Part shown: piece by piece, positions 9,540 to 18,818 of the stretch
Layout of the letters: each line of letters starts with the position of its first letter
Position numbering within the stretch: the first letter of the stretch is position 1
Origin: Novosphingopyxis sp965218915
GTDB taxonomy: Bacteria; Pseudomonadota; Alphaproteobacteria; Sphingomonadales; Sphingomonadaceae
Direction: 5' to 3'
Assembly (NCBI RefSeq): GCF_965218915.1
Contig: NZ_OZ244708.1
Location: 496,001 to 560,000 of the forward strand
Length of the DNA: 64,000 nt
Position numbers and translations under genes: made by a program
The notes under the pieces: model-generated
The model's input: the letters and a program-made list of their open reading frames with translations, nothing else
Told to the model about the DNA's origin: nothing
Databases searched by the model: none

Positions 9540-12500
9540 GTGCGAACCTCCGACTTCACCTCGGAACGATTGCCGAAGCGGTCTACACTATACTTCGAAA
9601 ACCTTTTAAGGGTCTTTACGCCTGAACTTTTCTCGACTGGCTTCAGGGTATTATGTTCGTAAATCTTGAGGGCTGCTACAGATCGATCGAACGATACCAC
9701 ATATCCGGCCACAACGCGTCCGTCGCGCTTCTCGATCTCAACATAAGTTCGATTGTAGATGCTCATCTTGAACACATGATCGGTGGTTAGGGGCATCTCC
9801 TGACCGTTCGTCGTCATGAAGGACATCGGGGGCTCTTTGCCATGAATCTCATGAGGGTAAATTGGGACGAGGTAAAATTCGTCCTGTCCCTTCTTGCTTG
9901 CCAAGGTGAATACATCAATCCGTATGAAGTCTCCCCGATCGGCAATGCCGCCGCGAACTGTCACGGCAGGTTTCTTGTCGGTGGCAAGTCTTACCTTCGT
10001 TATGGGGTGACGAGGTGCATCGCGATTCTTGGAAATCGGTAGGCCAAGTGGCGGTTTGTCCACTGGTCGTCCTGCGGCAATCCAGGCTATGATTGCTTCT
10101 GCGATAGGCTTGTTGCGTTCAAGGTCTTTCAGCATGGAAAGCTGCTTTAGCGCCTTGGCCTCCGAAAACTTGCCTTTGTCCATGCCAAGATCAGCGACGG
10201 CCTTACGCTCGTACACCACTGCTGCGCCATCACGTTCCTTCACTTGTCGGACGGTTGCGGCATGGCCTTCGCCCCGCGCACGGCGGCGTTCCGGACGCGC
10301 GACGAAGATCCTTTCATACGCCTCTTCGACTTCTCGCCGGAAGCTGTGGAAGTCGCCCCATGGCGGGTCGACGCGGCGCAGGGGGCGGGGGAGGCCGCGC
10401 TGCTCCCATTCCTGGAACGATTTGGTCAGCCGCTGGACTTCCCATTCGCCGACGGCGGCCACGACCAGCGCATCGAGCGCATGATGGCGAGCATCGTCGA
10501 CCCGTTTGCCGTCAACCTTCTTGAGCGACTCCACCCCCCATGCGTGGCGGAGGGCCGCGGTGAGCGAGCCGGGGCGCGTTTTTACCGGCCGCTTGCCGTC
10601 TTTGTCGCCGCGCTGCCCTTCCGGGTAAAACAGCTTCACCGCCTCGGCAAGCAGGCGGGCAGCGTAGCGCGTATCGTTGAGATTGCGGCTACGGAACTTC
10701 TCCGCCGCTTTTTCGGCGTTCTTTAAGGTATAGTTGCGCTTCTTGAAGCCGCGAAACTGTTTGTTCGTCTCGATCCTCTCGACAAAGCTTGCCCAGCCTT
10801 CCTCGCCCTTGGCCCGCATGATCCACTCATATGGCGTATTACTGCGCTTTTGCTGGTTCGACGCCGCGGTGCACAAGACCTTGTTGTTGAAACTATCGTC
10901 TCCGAAGCGCGACCAGGGCAGAATGTGATCGACCTGGAAGCTGTTGTCAGTCGCGGCAATCGCAACCGGCGGAATGGCGATGTCTGTGTATGGGCAACGC
11001 CCCGACTGTTCCTTCCACAGGCGATACCGCAGCAAGGTATCTCCGCCGATATCGCCGGGGTCGATATCGAGTTGCTCCGCAGCTTCCTTTCGCTCCCTCT
11101 CGCGCTGCGCCGTAGTATCATCAAGGCGCCTTTTGATTTTGTTTCTTTCCTCAAGGCTGTTGCCGACATCGCGCGCCAATTCGATGTGTACCCCGTCAGG
11201 CAGTCCCCAGCGATTGCGCATCGCCCAGAGCTGCTTCAGCCCTTCGGTCAGAGATTTGCGGGCGACGGGATTGGCGATCTCGTTGCCCATGTCCGCAACC
11301 AGCCGATTGAACGATTTTCTGTCCGTCACCTGTTCGCGTTTCGACCAGCGAGAGGCGGAGTGATCGTAGCCCACCGCCTCGCAGGCCTGATCGTAACGCA
11401 GGCCCCGTTCCAGATGCGGGATCAGCGCCCGCGCGGCCTTGGCGGAAATATGCCCGGCGCCCTTGAAGCGCGAAAAGTTGCCGCCTTCCAACGCGTCCAG
11501 CAATGCATTGACCGCTCCTGCCGGCAGATCGAGCTTGCGCAATTCCCCGGCGATCGTCTCGGCGGTCTCGAAGAAGCTCAGGACGTGCGCGATCCGGTCC
11601 AGCGTTTCCGGCTGTTCCCGCAATTCGCCCCACAGTTCCTCGCCAAGCGCATCGCGCAGCTTCCTGGTGCCGTGCATCGCCTCGCCGGTGCGGACGGCAA
11701 TGTCCTGGTTCTCGTCTTCGGGCTTGATCGCGGTGAAACGCTGGTCATCGGGCAGGCGGATGCGCTTGCGGATCGTCTTTACCGAAAGCTTCGCGGTCGA
11801 TCCCGGATCGGCAGTGGCAAGCCGGAGTTCGTCCGGCGTGAGCGTTCGCTCGCCGTCGCCAGTCGTGATCCGCAGGTGGACGAGGCGGGTCAGCAGCCGG
11901 AATTTCTCGAACGACGGCGCATGTTTCGCGGACCGCTTCTCGGCCGGTTCGAACAGGCACATGCCGACGAGCCGTTCGCTGTCCTGCATTTTCCGTTGAG
12001 TGAATGCCTCCTTGATGTAAGCGGCTTCCAATTCTGCGCTGGCGAAATCGTTTCCGAGCCTGCGCTGCTCCTTGAAAAGAAGTTTCACCTCTTCCAGCAG
12101 ATGCTGGCGCTTTACGGTCCGGGAATAGTCCCCATCGCGGTTTCGCTTGCGGTGAAGAAACTCCGGATCACGGGCGAACATTGCGCCGACAGTGCGGTAT
12201 CGCGCCAGCTTTTCTTCTGTCTCCTCCAATGCTTCCAGCATTTTCGGTTCATCGCGTTCGGACCGGTTGCCCTCTTTTCCCTTTTTGGCGGACTTGAAGC
12301 CGCGCCGTTTGGCGATGTGGCCCAGTGCCACGGCCAGCTCGGCAGGCTTCAGGAGCTTGTCCAGACCCCTTGCCCGCATCTCCCATGGGTCGATAGTGGG
12401 ACGCTTCAGCGCATCAGAGCTGGAGGAGGGCAGCAGGCCCTGCTCCTCGAACAGCCGGCGGATAGCCGCCATACGTTGCGCCCGGCGTCGAACGACACGA

Positions 12501-12703
12501 CGGAGCAACCGATTGCCGCGCCTGATCTGGTTGGTGGGCGTGCGTTCCTTGTCAGTTTCCGGCGCATCGAACATCCAGCTGCCCATCGCGAGGATCTCGC
12601 CAGATGGATCCGCCTCGGTCGGATGGCGCAGGACGGCCCAGCCGCAAGAGGCGATGCCAAGGTCGATTCCGAAGACCAGACCGTTGGATGTCGCGCTATT
12701 CAT
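9497..12703 (-). CDS. cas9: RNA-guided DNA endonuclease Cas9, type II-C
   Basis: A compact Cas9 of 1068 residues, the normal size for II-C. RuvC-I is at the N-terminus (GIDLGIASCGWAVL, catalytic Asp14). The arginine-rich bridge helix follows (RRGNRLLRRVVRRRAQRMAA). The HNH domain contains VDHILPWSRFGDDSFNNKVL with the catalytic histidine after the aspartate. RuvC-III contains DDARHHALDALVVAAV. The PAM-interacting domain is at the C-terminus and is too variable to predict a PAM. The ATG at 12703 is preferred to an upstream in-frame codon at 12745 because it directly precedes the RuvC strand and has a GGGGGATAAGGTG ribosome site. It cuts DNA matching a crRNA paired with the tracrRNA encoded divergently upstream. 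Confidence 0.98.
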   Translation of the reverse strand: MNSATSNGLVFGIDLGIASCGWAVLRHPTEADPSGEILAMGSWMFDAPETDKERTPTNQIRRGNRLLRRVVRRRAQRMAAIRRLFEEQGLLPSSSSDALKRPTIDPWEMRARGLDKLLKPAELAVALGHIAKRRGFKSAKKGKEGNRSERDEPKMLEALEETEEKLARYRTVGAMFARDPEFLHRKRNRDGDYSRTVKRQHLLEEVKLLFKEQRRLGNDFASAELEAAYIKEAFTQRKMQDSERLVGMCLFEPAEKRSAKHAPSFEKFRLLTRLVHLRITTGDGERTLTPDELRLATADPGSTAKLSVKTIRKRIRLPDDQRFTAIKPEDENQDIAVRTGEAMHGTRKLRDALGEELWGELREQPETLDRIAHVLSFFETAETIAGELRKLDLPAGAVNALLDALEGGNFSRFKGAGHISAKAARALIPHLERGLRYDQACEAVGYDHSASRWSKREQVTDRKSFNRLVADMGNEIANPVARKSLTEGLKQLWAMRNRWGLPDGVHIELARDVGNSLEERNKIKRRLDDTTAQRERERKEAAEQLDIDPGDIGGDTLLRYRLWKEQSGRCPYTDIAIPPVAIAATDNSFQVDHILPWSRFGDDSFNNKVLCTAASNQQKRSNTPYEWIMRAKGEEGWASFVERIETNKQFRGFKKRNYTLKNAEKAAEKFRSRNLNDTRYAARLLAEAVKLFYPEGQRGDKDGKRPVKTRPGSLTAALRHAWGVESLKKVDGKRVDDARHHALDALVVAAVGEWEVQRLTKSFQEWEQRGLPRPLRRVDPPWGDFHSFRREVEEAYERIFVARPERRRARGEGHAATVRQVKERDGAAVVYERKAVADLGMDKGKFSEAKALKQLSMLKDLERNKPIAEAIIAWIAAGRPVDKPPLGLPISKNRDAPRHPITKVRLATDKKPAVTVRGGIADRGDFIRIDVFTLASKKGQDEFYLVPIYPHEIHGKEPPMSFMTTNGQEMPLTTDHVFKMSIYNRTYVEIEKRDGRVVAGYVVSFDRSVAALKIYEHNTLKPVEKSSGVKTLKRFSKYSVDRFGNRSEVKSEVRTWHGEVCTSPIPPG

Positions 12704-12734
12704 CACCTTATCCCCCTTTCGCCAGAAAAGCGGC

Positions 12735-12763
12735 TTGACGGACAAGCGTCAATAGGCAAATAA
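12735..12763 (+). promoter_or_regulatory. Candidate tracrRNA promoter
   Basis: TTGACG (12735-12740) is a good -35 box. Seventeen bases later AAATAA (12758-12763) is a weak -10. The predicted start near 12770 puts the anti-repeat at the very 5' end of the RNA. The -10 region overlaps a second partial anti-repeat, ATAGGCAAAT (12752-12761). Confidence 0.5.
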
Positions 12764-12769
12764 GGGGTC

Positions 12770-12930
12770 AGGCAAATCGGTAGGGAAGCCACGGTAACAG
12801 TTTGACTTCGCTGAGAAGGATGCCTCTGGCCCTCGATCCCTTCACGGGGAGATTCCTTTAAAGAAGTCCACTGATATTGAAGTTTCTCATATCACAGAAT
12901 CCCTCGCCGGTTCGCTGGCGGGGGATTTCT
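12770..12930 (+). ncRNA. Predicted tracrRNA
   Basis: The anti-repeat at 12771-12795 (GGCAAATCGGTAGGGAAGCC then ACGGT) pairs with all 25 nt of the repeat 5' part, with G-U wobbles only at two places. Downstream are a small nexus-like hairpin (CTTC-GCTGA-GAAG, near 12810), further hairpins (TCCC/GGGA near 12838-12850, TGATAT/ATATCA near 12872-12895) and a strong terminator. The order anti-repeat, nexus, hairpins, terminator is that of known II-C tracrRNAs. The RNA would be about 160 nt and is divergent from cas9. The 5' end is inferred. Confidence 0.88.
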
Positions 12931-12932
12931 TG
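12898..12932 (+). terminator. Rho-independent terminator of tracrRNA
   Basis: AATCCC-T-CGCCGG, loop TTCG, then CTGGCG and GGGGATT form a long GC-rich stem followed by TTTCTTG. It lies 37 bp before the stop codon of the converging restriction-modification gene. Confidence 0.8.
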
Positions 12933-12968
12933 TTTCGGCGTAGAAGCTGTGTTGGGGATTTCCTGAAG

Positions 12969-15900
12969 TCAATCCCTTATATCCGCGTCCGGCCGCCCCG
13001 CCATCAGGGCGTTGATCCACAGCAGCGCAAGTTCCGGGCTGCGGTAGCGGCCCGCGTAGCGCGCGCGTTCCTCGCGCTCGACGATCGGGAAGGTGGAATA
13101 GATGTAGCGGATATCCTCGCGCGATTTGGCGGGATCGGCTTCGTCCCATACGCCGTAGAGGATGAAGTAGAGCGCATCGAGCTTCGCGCGCAGGGCGAAG
13201 CGGCGCTCCTCGTCCCAGGCGAAGGGCGGCAGCACGTTACCTGCATTTGGGCCATCCGCATCGACATGGCCCAGATCGCACGCGAAGGGTGCCATGTCGT
13301 GCGCGGTATAGGTCAGCTCCAGCACCGCCTCGCGCACGATCTCTGCGGCGGTCCTGTCGCCGAAGCGGCGGTCATAGGCATCGGGGGGAACGACGGGGAG
13401 CTGTTCGACGATGTACCAGTTCAAGTGGGTACTCTGCGCTTTCTGGCGAGCAACGAAGTCGAGCGTGATTGAATTGAAATTTGCGAGCAGCAGCGCATCA
13501 TTAAGAGCGGAGCCTGTCTCAATAATGAGCGGAGCAGTATTTCCGGCTGCGCGGCTCGGCACCATCGATGCAATGAATGTCCGGGCATCGGTTGCTCTGG
13601 CGATATCCCGAAAGGCGATGGCACTGTGCGCAAGATTGGCGGTTTGTTGAACCCAATACTGCGGCACCGCCGTGAAATCCGCATCGGCTTTCTGCTCCGG
13701 CGTCACTTCTCCGCTAAGGGCGGCGTTGTGCAGGTTTCCCTCATTGATCAGAACGGAAGCCGCCCGATGGTCGAACTGGTGAATCATCCGACCCACATAA
13801 AGCGGCACCCACTCGCCATCCGCCGATTGCCAGCGGTTGCCGCCAACGGGCCACGCGCCTTCGGCCTCCTCCAGTTCGGCACGGGTGCGGAACAGGTGGC
13901 TGTCGTTCGTCATGTGGAACATGGTGCGGTAGCGCACCGGCCAGGCCGCTACCGGCTCCTCTCCGCGCCGGTCGACCAGCACGGGAACGCGCGCATAAAT
14001 GGCGGTGGTCAGTTCCTGATCGCGGCGGCTGCGGAAGATCGGCGCGGTGCCGGTGTTGGGATTGACCCGCGCGAAGTCCGCCGCCGTCATCGCGAAGGCG
14101 CGATCCTCGTCTTGCGTTTCGGTTACGGCTTGCAGGAAAAACCCGCACTCCGCCGTGTCGAACCGTCGCTTGGGGCTGGCTATCATCGCGGCGAATTTGA
14201 ACCTGCTGTCCACGTCCGGAAAAAATGGATCGAGTCCGTATCGCGTGCGACGGTTCTCGAAATCGAACAGCGCCTTCAAATGCCCGCCCGTCGCGACCCG
14301 GCCGAAGAAGGCGCTGGCCGAAAGGTCGCTGGCGATGCCGCTGGGCGTCAGCAGGCCGACCATGCCGCCCGCGTCCGCGCGGCCCTGCCGCACCAGCGCA
14401 TGGCCGCGCTCGACGAACAGGCTGTAGAGGTTCACGTCGCCACGCCCCAACAGCGGATAGGCGCCGGCATCCTGCGGTTTGGCGCGCGCCATGCGCAGCG
14501 CATCCATGGCCCGACCGCTGGCATGCTCGTATTCGGCGAACAGGGGATCGCGCGCGGCTTCCAGCGCGGCGATCATGCGCTTGCGATCCGACGCGCGCGC
14601 GGCCAGCGCGATCTCCGGTTTGCGGGCCGCGAACCATTCGACTTGTTGCAGCTTGATCCGGTCCCACGGCGGGTTGCCGACGATGGCGTCGAAGCCGCCC
14701 TTGCGCTCCGCGCTTGCCCAGTCCTGCCACACGCCGGGGAAGGCGATCTGCCAGTTGAGGAACCGTTCCTCCTCGATCAACGCCCGCGCATCGCGCCAGA
14801 TTGCGGCGAAGGCCTCGACTTCCTGCGCCGTGGCCTTGCCGCCTTCCGGCTCCTTGCGACCGCGCGCGATGGGGATCGGATCGCCGAACCGCCCGTCGAG
14901 CCACAGGCGGACCAGACCCTTGCCATGCTTGTCCAGACCCAGCCAGTCCAGCGCGTGCATGAAGCTGACGAAGCCGTCCAGCGGGCCGGTCTGGAACTCG
15001 ACGTCTTCCCACATCGCCGCCGAGCGATCGGCCTCCGCGATTTCGGCGTCGGTGGCCAGTTCGATGGTCTTCATCGCCTGCGCCTGGCGCTGCGCGTTGC
15101 GCAGGGCCTCGTTCCACAGCAGCTCGCCGCCGAGCTCGGACGCCTTGTCGATCGCATCGCGCACCCACAGGCCGAACAGGCTGTCCCCGCAACGCAGGTG
15201 GTGGTCGATGAAAGACAGCGGCGCGCCGACCGTAAAGGTGTGCAGCCACAGCGATACCTTGGCGAGCTCCACCGCCATCGGGTTCTTGTCCACGCCGTAG
15301 ACGCAGCGTTTCAGCACCATGCGCCGCACGATATGCCGGTCGTCGAGCTGCGCCTCGTCGATGGCCCAGCCTTCCTCGCGCGCGTTCCTCAGGATGGTGC
15401 GGCGGATGTCCCCGATCCGGTCGGCCAGCGGGCTGGTATATTCATGGCCGGCCTGTTCCGCTTTTGCGGTTGCTTCCGCCATCGCTTCGAGCACCTTGTC
15501 GGCCATGAGATCGACCAGGCTGACGAGGAAATGACCCGATCCCATCGCCGGGTCGCAAATGCGAAGGCGCAGGATGGCCTGCGCCGGATCGGCATCGCCC
15601 AGTTCGGCGCGGACATAGTCCTCGGCGTCGCTCTTTTTGATGCGACCCATGGCCGCCACGAAGCCCGCATCGGCATCCGCGAACAGCGGCTCCAGCGTCT
15701 TTTCGAGGATCAGCGTGACCAGCTCGTCCGGCGTGTAGTAGCTGCCGCTGTTTTTGCGCGCGAAGGCATTGGGCCGGACGGCGATGACGCCCTCTTCGCG
15801 CACCACTTCATGCTCCAGCAGGCGTTCGTAGATCGAGCCCAGTTGCTGCACCGTGAGGTCGCGATAGTTGATGTAGCGGCGTTCGGAGCTTCCGGCACCG

Positions 15901-17090
15901 CCCTGGCGCTCGAACGACAGCTTGTCGATAACCGGGGCAAGCACGCTGTCGGGCAAACGAATCCGGTCGAGCAACAGGGTGTTGGCGGGCGCGAACAGGC
16001 CGCCATTATAGGGCGGAATGCCGATCGACGCATCGCCGCGATCGACGATGCGCGACAGATCGGCAATGCGGTTCCAGATTTGCGAGGCATGGCCCGAAAA
16101 GGCATCGCCGCGCTCCATGCGATCGCCGACTTCGATGCGTTTGGGGCGCAGGGCGTAATCGTCATAGCCATCCGAATTGACCGGCAGCAGATCGCGGTCT
16201 TCGGCGTAGAGCAGGAACAGCAAGCGGTAGAGCAGGACGAGCGAGGCGTCGCGCACTTCCTCGAGCGGCGTTTGCGGCGATGCTCCGGCAACCGCGGCGG
16301 TCAGTGCCGGAAAGATGTCTTCGAAGACGAGCTTCGAGAGGGACTTGGCGACGCGCTCTTCGTAGAACGCGGCTTCCGCCCGCGCGCGTTCGTGGAACGA
16401 GCGGCCATCGGCGCCGGTCCTGGCAAACGCGGTGTGCGAAAAGATCGCGGCGAAGACGCGCAACGCATGGTCGCGCACGTCATCATCGACGCCGAGTTCG
16501 CCCTGCGTATCCAGGGCCAAGGCACCCGCCAGATCGACTTCGAGAAACTCCTCGCTGACCGATCGTGCGCCCGCCCAGTAGAGCCGCCAGCGCGCACCAT
16601 TGGTGAGGATGCCCCAGCGCAGTCCGTGCTCGCTGTTGTCGCCGATGCGGCGCAGATAGCGCAGCATCTGAGTCGATGGAGCGACCGCATCCTCGCGTCC
16701 CACCGCCCGGTCGAGCGGCCGTGCCCAGCGTTTGCTTTCGACCACGGCCGCGCCTTGCTCATAGCGCCGCCATTCTTCCGGCTTCGCATTCGCGCGGTCT
16801 TTCGCCTCGCCATCGATGAACAGCAGTCCGTCCGGCACGTCGAGCCGGCCACCGGCGGACAGGTTCTGCTGCCGCAGGCTTTCGGACCAACCCAGTTCGG
16901 CAAGCACCGGCCAAATGAAATCGTCTTCGGTCTGGCTTTCATTGGGCGACGATCCGCGCGGGAAGCGCTCGGCAATGGCCGTCAGGGCAGAGCGAAGCGC
17001 ATCGCCATCAACCGCCCGGTATTCGGCCGATTGCCGGATGGCTTCTTCCAGATAATCAGTCGTGAGGAACGATCCGGCGAACAGTTGCAT
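12969..17090 (-). CDS. Type IIG-like restriction-modification enzyme (Eco57I-type N6-adenine methylase fused to nuclease)
   Basis: A 1373-residue single-chain enzyme. An N-terminal PD-(D/E)xK-like nuclease region shows GRLDVPDGLLF around residue 85 and VVESKRWARPLD around residue 117. The methyltransferase carries the AdoMet motif DPAMGSGHFL near residue 510 and the catalytic NPPW near residue 806. The C-terminal third would hold the DNA-recognition domain. Such proteins methylate and cut the same target without a separate specificity subunit, and none is encoded here. It converges on the CRISPR locus, forming a defence island. A BREX PglX methylase is the main alternative, but the other BREX genes are absent and the nuclease-like motif argues against it. 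Confidence 0.85.
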   Translation of the reverse strand: MQLFAGSFLTTDYLEEAIRQSAEYRAVDGDALRSALTAIAERFPRGSSPNESQTEDDFIWPVLAELGWSESLRQQNLSAGGRLDVPDGLLFIDGEAKDRANAKPEEWRRYEQGAAVVESKRWARPLDRAVGREDAVAPSTQMLRYLRRIGDNSEHGLRWGILTNGARWRLYWAGARSVSEEFLEVDLAGALALDTQGELGVDDDVRDHALRVFAAIFSHTAFARTGADGRSFHERARAEAAFYEERVAKSLSKLVFEDIFPALTAAVAGASPQTPLEEVRDASLVLLYRLLFLLYAEDRDLLPVNSDGYDDYALRPKRIEVGDRMERGDAFSGHASQIWNRIADLSRIVDRGDASIGIPPYNGGLFAPANTLLLDRIRLPDSVLAPVIDKLSFERQGGAGSSERRYINYRDLTVQQLGSIYERLLEHEVVREEGVIAVRPNAFARKNSGSYYTPDELVTLILEKTLEPLFADADAGFVAAMGRIKKSDAEDYVRAELGDADPAQAILRLRICDPAMGSGHFLVSLVDLMADKVLEAMAEATAKAEQAGHEYTSPLADRIGDIRRTILRNAREEGWAIDEAQLDDRHIVRRMVLKRCVYGVDKNPMAVELAKVSLWLHTFTVGAPLSFIDHHLRCGDSLFGLWVRDAIDKASELGGELLWNEALRNAQRQAQAMKTIELATDAEIAEADRSAAMWEDVEFQTGPLDGFVSFMHALDWLGLDKHGKGLVRLWLDGRFGDPIPIARGRKEPEGGKATAQEVEAFAAIWRDARALIEEERFLNWQIAFPGVWQDWASAERKGGFDAIVGNPPWDRIKLQQVEWFAARKPEIALAARASDRKRMIAALEAARDPLFAEYEHASGRAMDALRMARAKPQDAGAYPLLGRGDVNLYSLFVERGHALVRQGRADAGGMVGLLTPSGIASDLSASAFFGRVATGGHLKALFDFENRRTRYGLDPFFPDVDSRFKFAAMIASPKRRFDTAECGFFLQAVTETQDEDRAFAMTAADFARVNPNTGTAPIFRSRRDQELTTAIYARVPVLVDRRGEEPVAAWPVRYRTMFHMTNDSHLFRTRAELEEAEGAWPVGGNRWQSADGEWVPLYVGRMIHQFDHRAASVLINEGNLHNAALSGEVTPEQKADADFTAVPQYWVQQTANLAHSAIAFRDIARATDARTFIASMVPSRAAGNTAPLIIETGSALNDALLLANFNSITLDFVARQKAQSTHLNWYIVEQLPVVPPDAYDRRFGDRTAAEIVREAVLELTYTAHDMAPFACDLGHVDADGPNAGNVLPPFAWDEERRFALRAKLDALYFILYGVWDEADPAKSREDIRYIYSTFPIVEREERARYAGRYRSPELALLWINALMAGRPDADIRD

Positions 17091-17361
17091 GGATATGGAC
17101 TAGCAGCCAAACAACGGTCGTTCCACGAAATGCTTGCCGCGATCCGATCTAGCGTCGGCCTTGCATACTGACGAGCCTTACCGAAACCGTGGAAAACCCA
17201 GGGTTTCAGGAAGTCTCGGGAAAGCAGGACGGTGCCCTTAGAGGAAAAATGGGCACTCCCAAACATTGGGAAGTTTTCATCGTTCGTGACCGATACTGGG
17301 CCATCAGCTGTCAGGCCGCTTACGATGGCGATTATGTACCTTGCAAACCCGTTTCATTTTT

Positions 17362-17478
17362 TCGTCACCCCAGCGAAAGCTGGGATCTCGGGCGGGATCG
17401 CCATGAGACCTGAGATGCCAGCTTTCCGGGTCCCAACAAAGTACTACTTTGTTGGGTGCCCTTTCGCCGGCATGACGG
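17362..17478. repeat. Dispersed palindromic repeat with inserted 25-bp palindrome
   Basis: The outer element begins TCGTCACCCCAGCGAAAGCT and ends near CCGGCATGACGG; copies lie at 62544-62660 (inverted) and 55682-55759 (short form). Within it, CCCAACAAAGTACTACTTTG..GGG (17432-17456) is an inner palindrome flanked by CTTTC on both sides. The rest of 17091-17639, between the restriction enzyme and the histidine kinase, holds no gene that I can support. Confidence 0.85.
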
Positions 17479-17639
17479 ACAAAGAAAGGCGGAGCCATGC
17501 CGTTTCTGAATTTCCATCCGACTGGGTTTGCAAAGCACATGATCGCCTTCGCTTTAGGGTGGAATTTTCTGCCTAGCTCCAGCATCCCCTTATATCGGCT
17601 GCCTGACCGTTCGATGATGCCACGCTATGACCGTTGATC

Positions 17640-18818
17640 CTAGGCAGGCAGATCGATCCGGAACTGTGCACCCTGGCCCTGGTCTGGCTCCACTTGGATT
17701 TCGCCATGATGGGCTCGCAGGATCAGGCTGGCCAGCGTCAGGCCGATGCCGGTGCCACCCGGTTTGTAGGTGATGAAGGGCTGAAAAATATCGCTGGCAA
17801 GATGGGCAGGAACGCCTTCGCCATTGTCGGCGATGCGCAACATGATCGAGCTGCCAAATCGGTGGCAGGCGAAGTTTACAATCGGCTGGTCATCGCTGGC
17901 CGCCTCTGCCGCATTCTGCAGGACCGCCCAGATCGCGGCGTGTAACTGGTCCCGATCGGCATGCAGCGTTGCGGGCGCACGGGAAGCGTCGCATGTGAAA
18001 TCGATGCCGGGCCAGCGCGTGCGAAACAGCGCTTCGATATCGCCTAAAAATGTTTCTGCCTTGAACGGTGCGATCGCGGGAGCTGGTAGGCGCGACAGTT
18101 GCCGGTAGGCCTGGCCGAAGCGCTGCAATCCTTCCGCGCGCCGGGCGATGGTTTGGACTGCCTCGCGCAAAGCGTGAATGTCCGGCGGATCGTCGTCGAC
18201 AATCTCAGCGGCGGTTCGGCTGAGCGAGGCAATAGGCGTAAGGGTATTGGCGATTTCGTGGCCGAGAACGCGGACCAGATCGCGCAATGTGGCCGCCTCC
18301 GCTGCGCGCAATTCGGCTTCGATATCGGTGAATGCGGCGATCCGCCCGCTGCCAAGTGCACCTGCGACATCGCTGGTGGTGAGCGCAAAGGGCCGTCTCT
18401 GGTCGTCCACCGCAAGCTCGATTCGTGCGGTCTTTCCTGGCGTCGTGGCGCGGATGGTTTCGATAAGCTCTGCGGGCGGCGCGATGATAAGATGTTCTGC
18501 CGCAAACAGGCGCCGGGCGGGGCGATTGAGTGCGATCAGCCGCTCATTCGGATCGAGCAGCAGCAAAGGGAGCGGCGAGGCGTCGAGACAGCCTTCCAGA
18601 GCCTGCCGATCCGGCGCGGCCGCAGCAGCGGCTGGCGGGAGCGGGCGGCTGGATTGGCGCCGTGCTGATAGCGTGGTCGCGCTGATGGCCCAAATGCCCA
18701 CAAGCATGGCGACGATCCCCGCCGCGATCAGGCCCGCGAACCAAGCCGCGGCCATGCCCGCGCCGGCGACCAGTGCCAAAAGGGCGAGGCCGGGCAGGCG
18801 CAGGGACTTAAATACCAT
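17640..18818 (-). CDS. NtrB-like sensor histidine kinase
   Basis: A 392-residue membrane kinase. Two N-terminal hydrophobic segments (residues about 8-50) form a short hairpin without a large periplasmic domain. A PAS-like region follows (LDASPLPLLLLDPNERLIALN). The H-box LGHEIANTLTPI places the phosphoacceptor at His187. The ATPase domain shows the N-box LQNAAEAA, DNGEGVP and GGTGIGL. Its start overlaps the upstream response-regulator stop by 11 bp, so the pair is co-translated. The lack of a periplasmic sensor suggests membrane or cytoplasmic signals. A closely similar kinase lies at 22621-23778. Confidence 0.92.
   Translation of the reverse strand: MVFKSLRLPGLALLALVAGAGMAAAWFAGLIAAGIVAMLVGIWAISATTLSARRQSSRPLPPAAAAAAPDRQALEGCLDASPLPLLLLDPNERLIALNRPARRLFAAEHLIIAPPAELIETIRATTPGKTARIELAVDDQRRPFALTTSDVAGALGSGRIAAFTDIEAELRAAEAATLRDLVRVLGHEIANTLTPIASLSRTAAEIVDDDPPDIHALREAVQTIARRAEGLQRFGQAYRQLSRLPAPAIAPFKAETFLGDIEALFRTRWPGIDFTCDASRAPATLHADRDQLHAAIWAVLQNAAEAASDDQPIVNFACHRFGSSIMLRIADNGEGVPAHLASDIFQPFITYKPGGTGIGLTLASLILRAHHGEIQVEPDQGQGAQFRIDLPA

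Noticed and set aside
10850..12763. Long + strand open frame opposite cas9
   Set aside because: It is antisense to an intact Cas9 with all catalytic motifs, and has no recognisable domain; it is a high-GC shadow frame.
12969..17090. BREX PglX methylase
   Set aside because: No brxA, brxB, brxC, pglZ or brxL nearby, and the N-terminal ESK nuclease-like motif fits a type IIG enzyme better.
13626..17171. A 1181-codon + strand frame opposite the type IIG enzyme
   Set aside because: Composition and lack of motifs show it is the antisense shadow of the restriction-modification gene.
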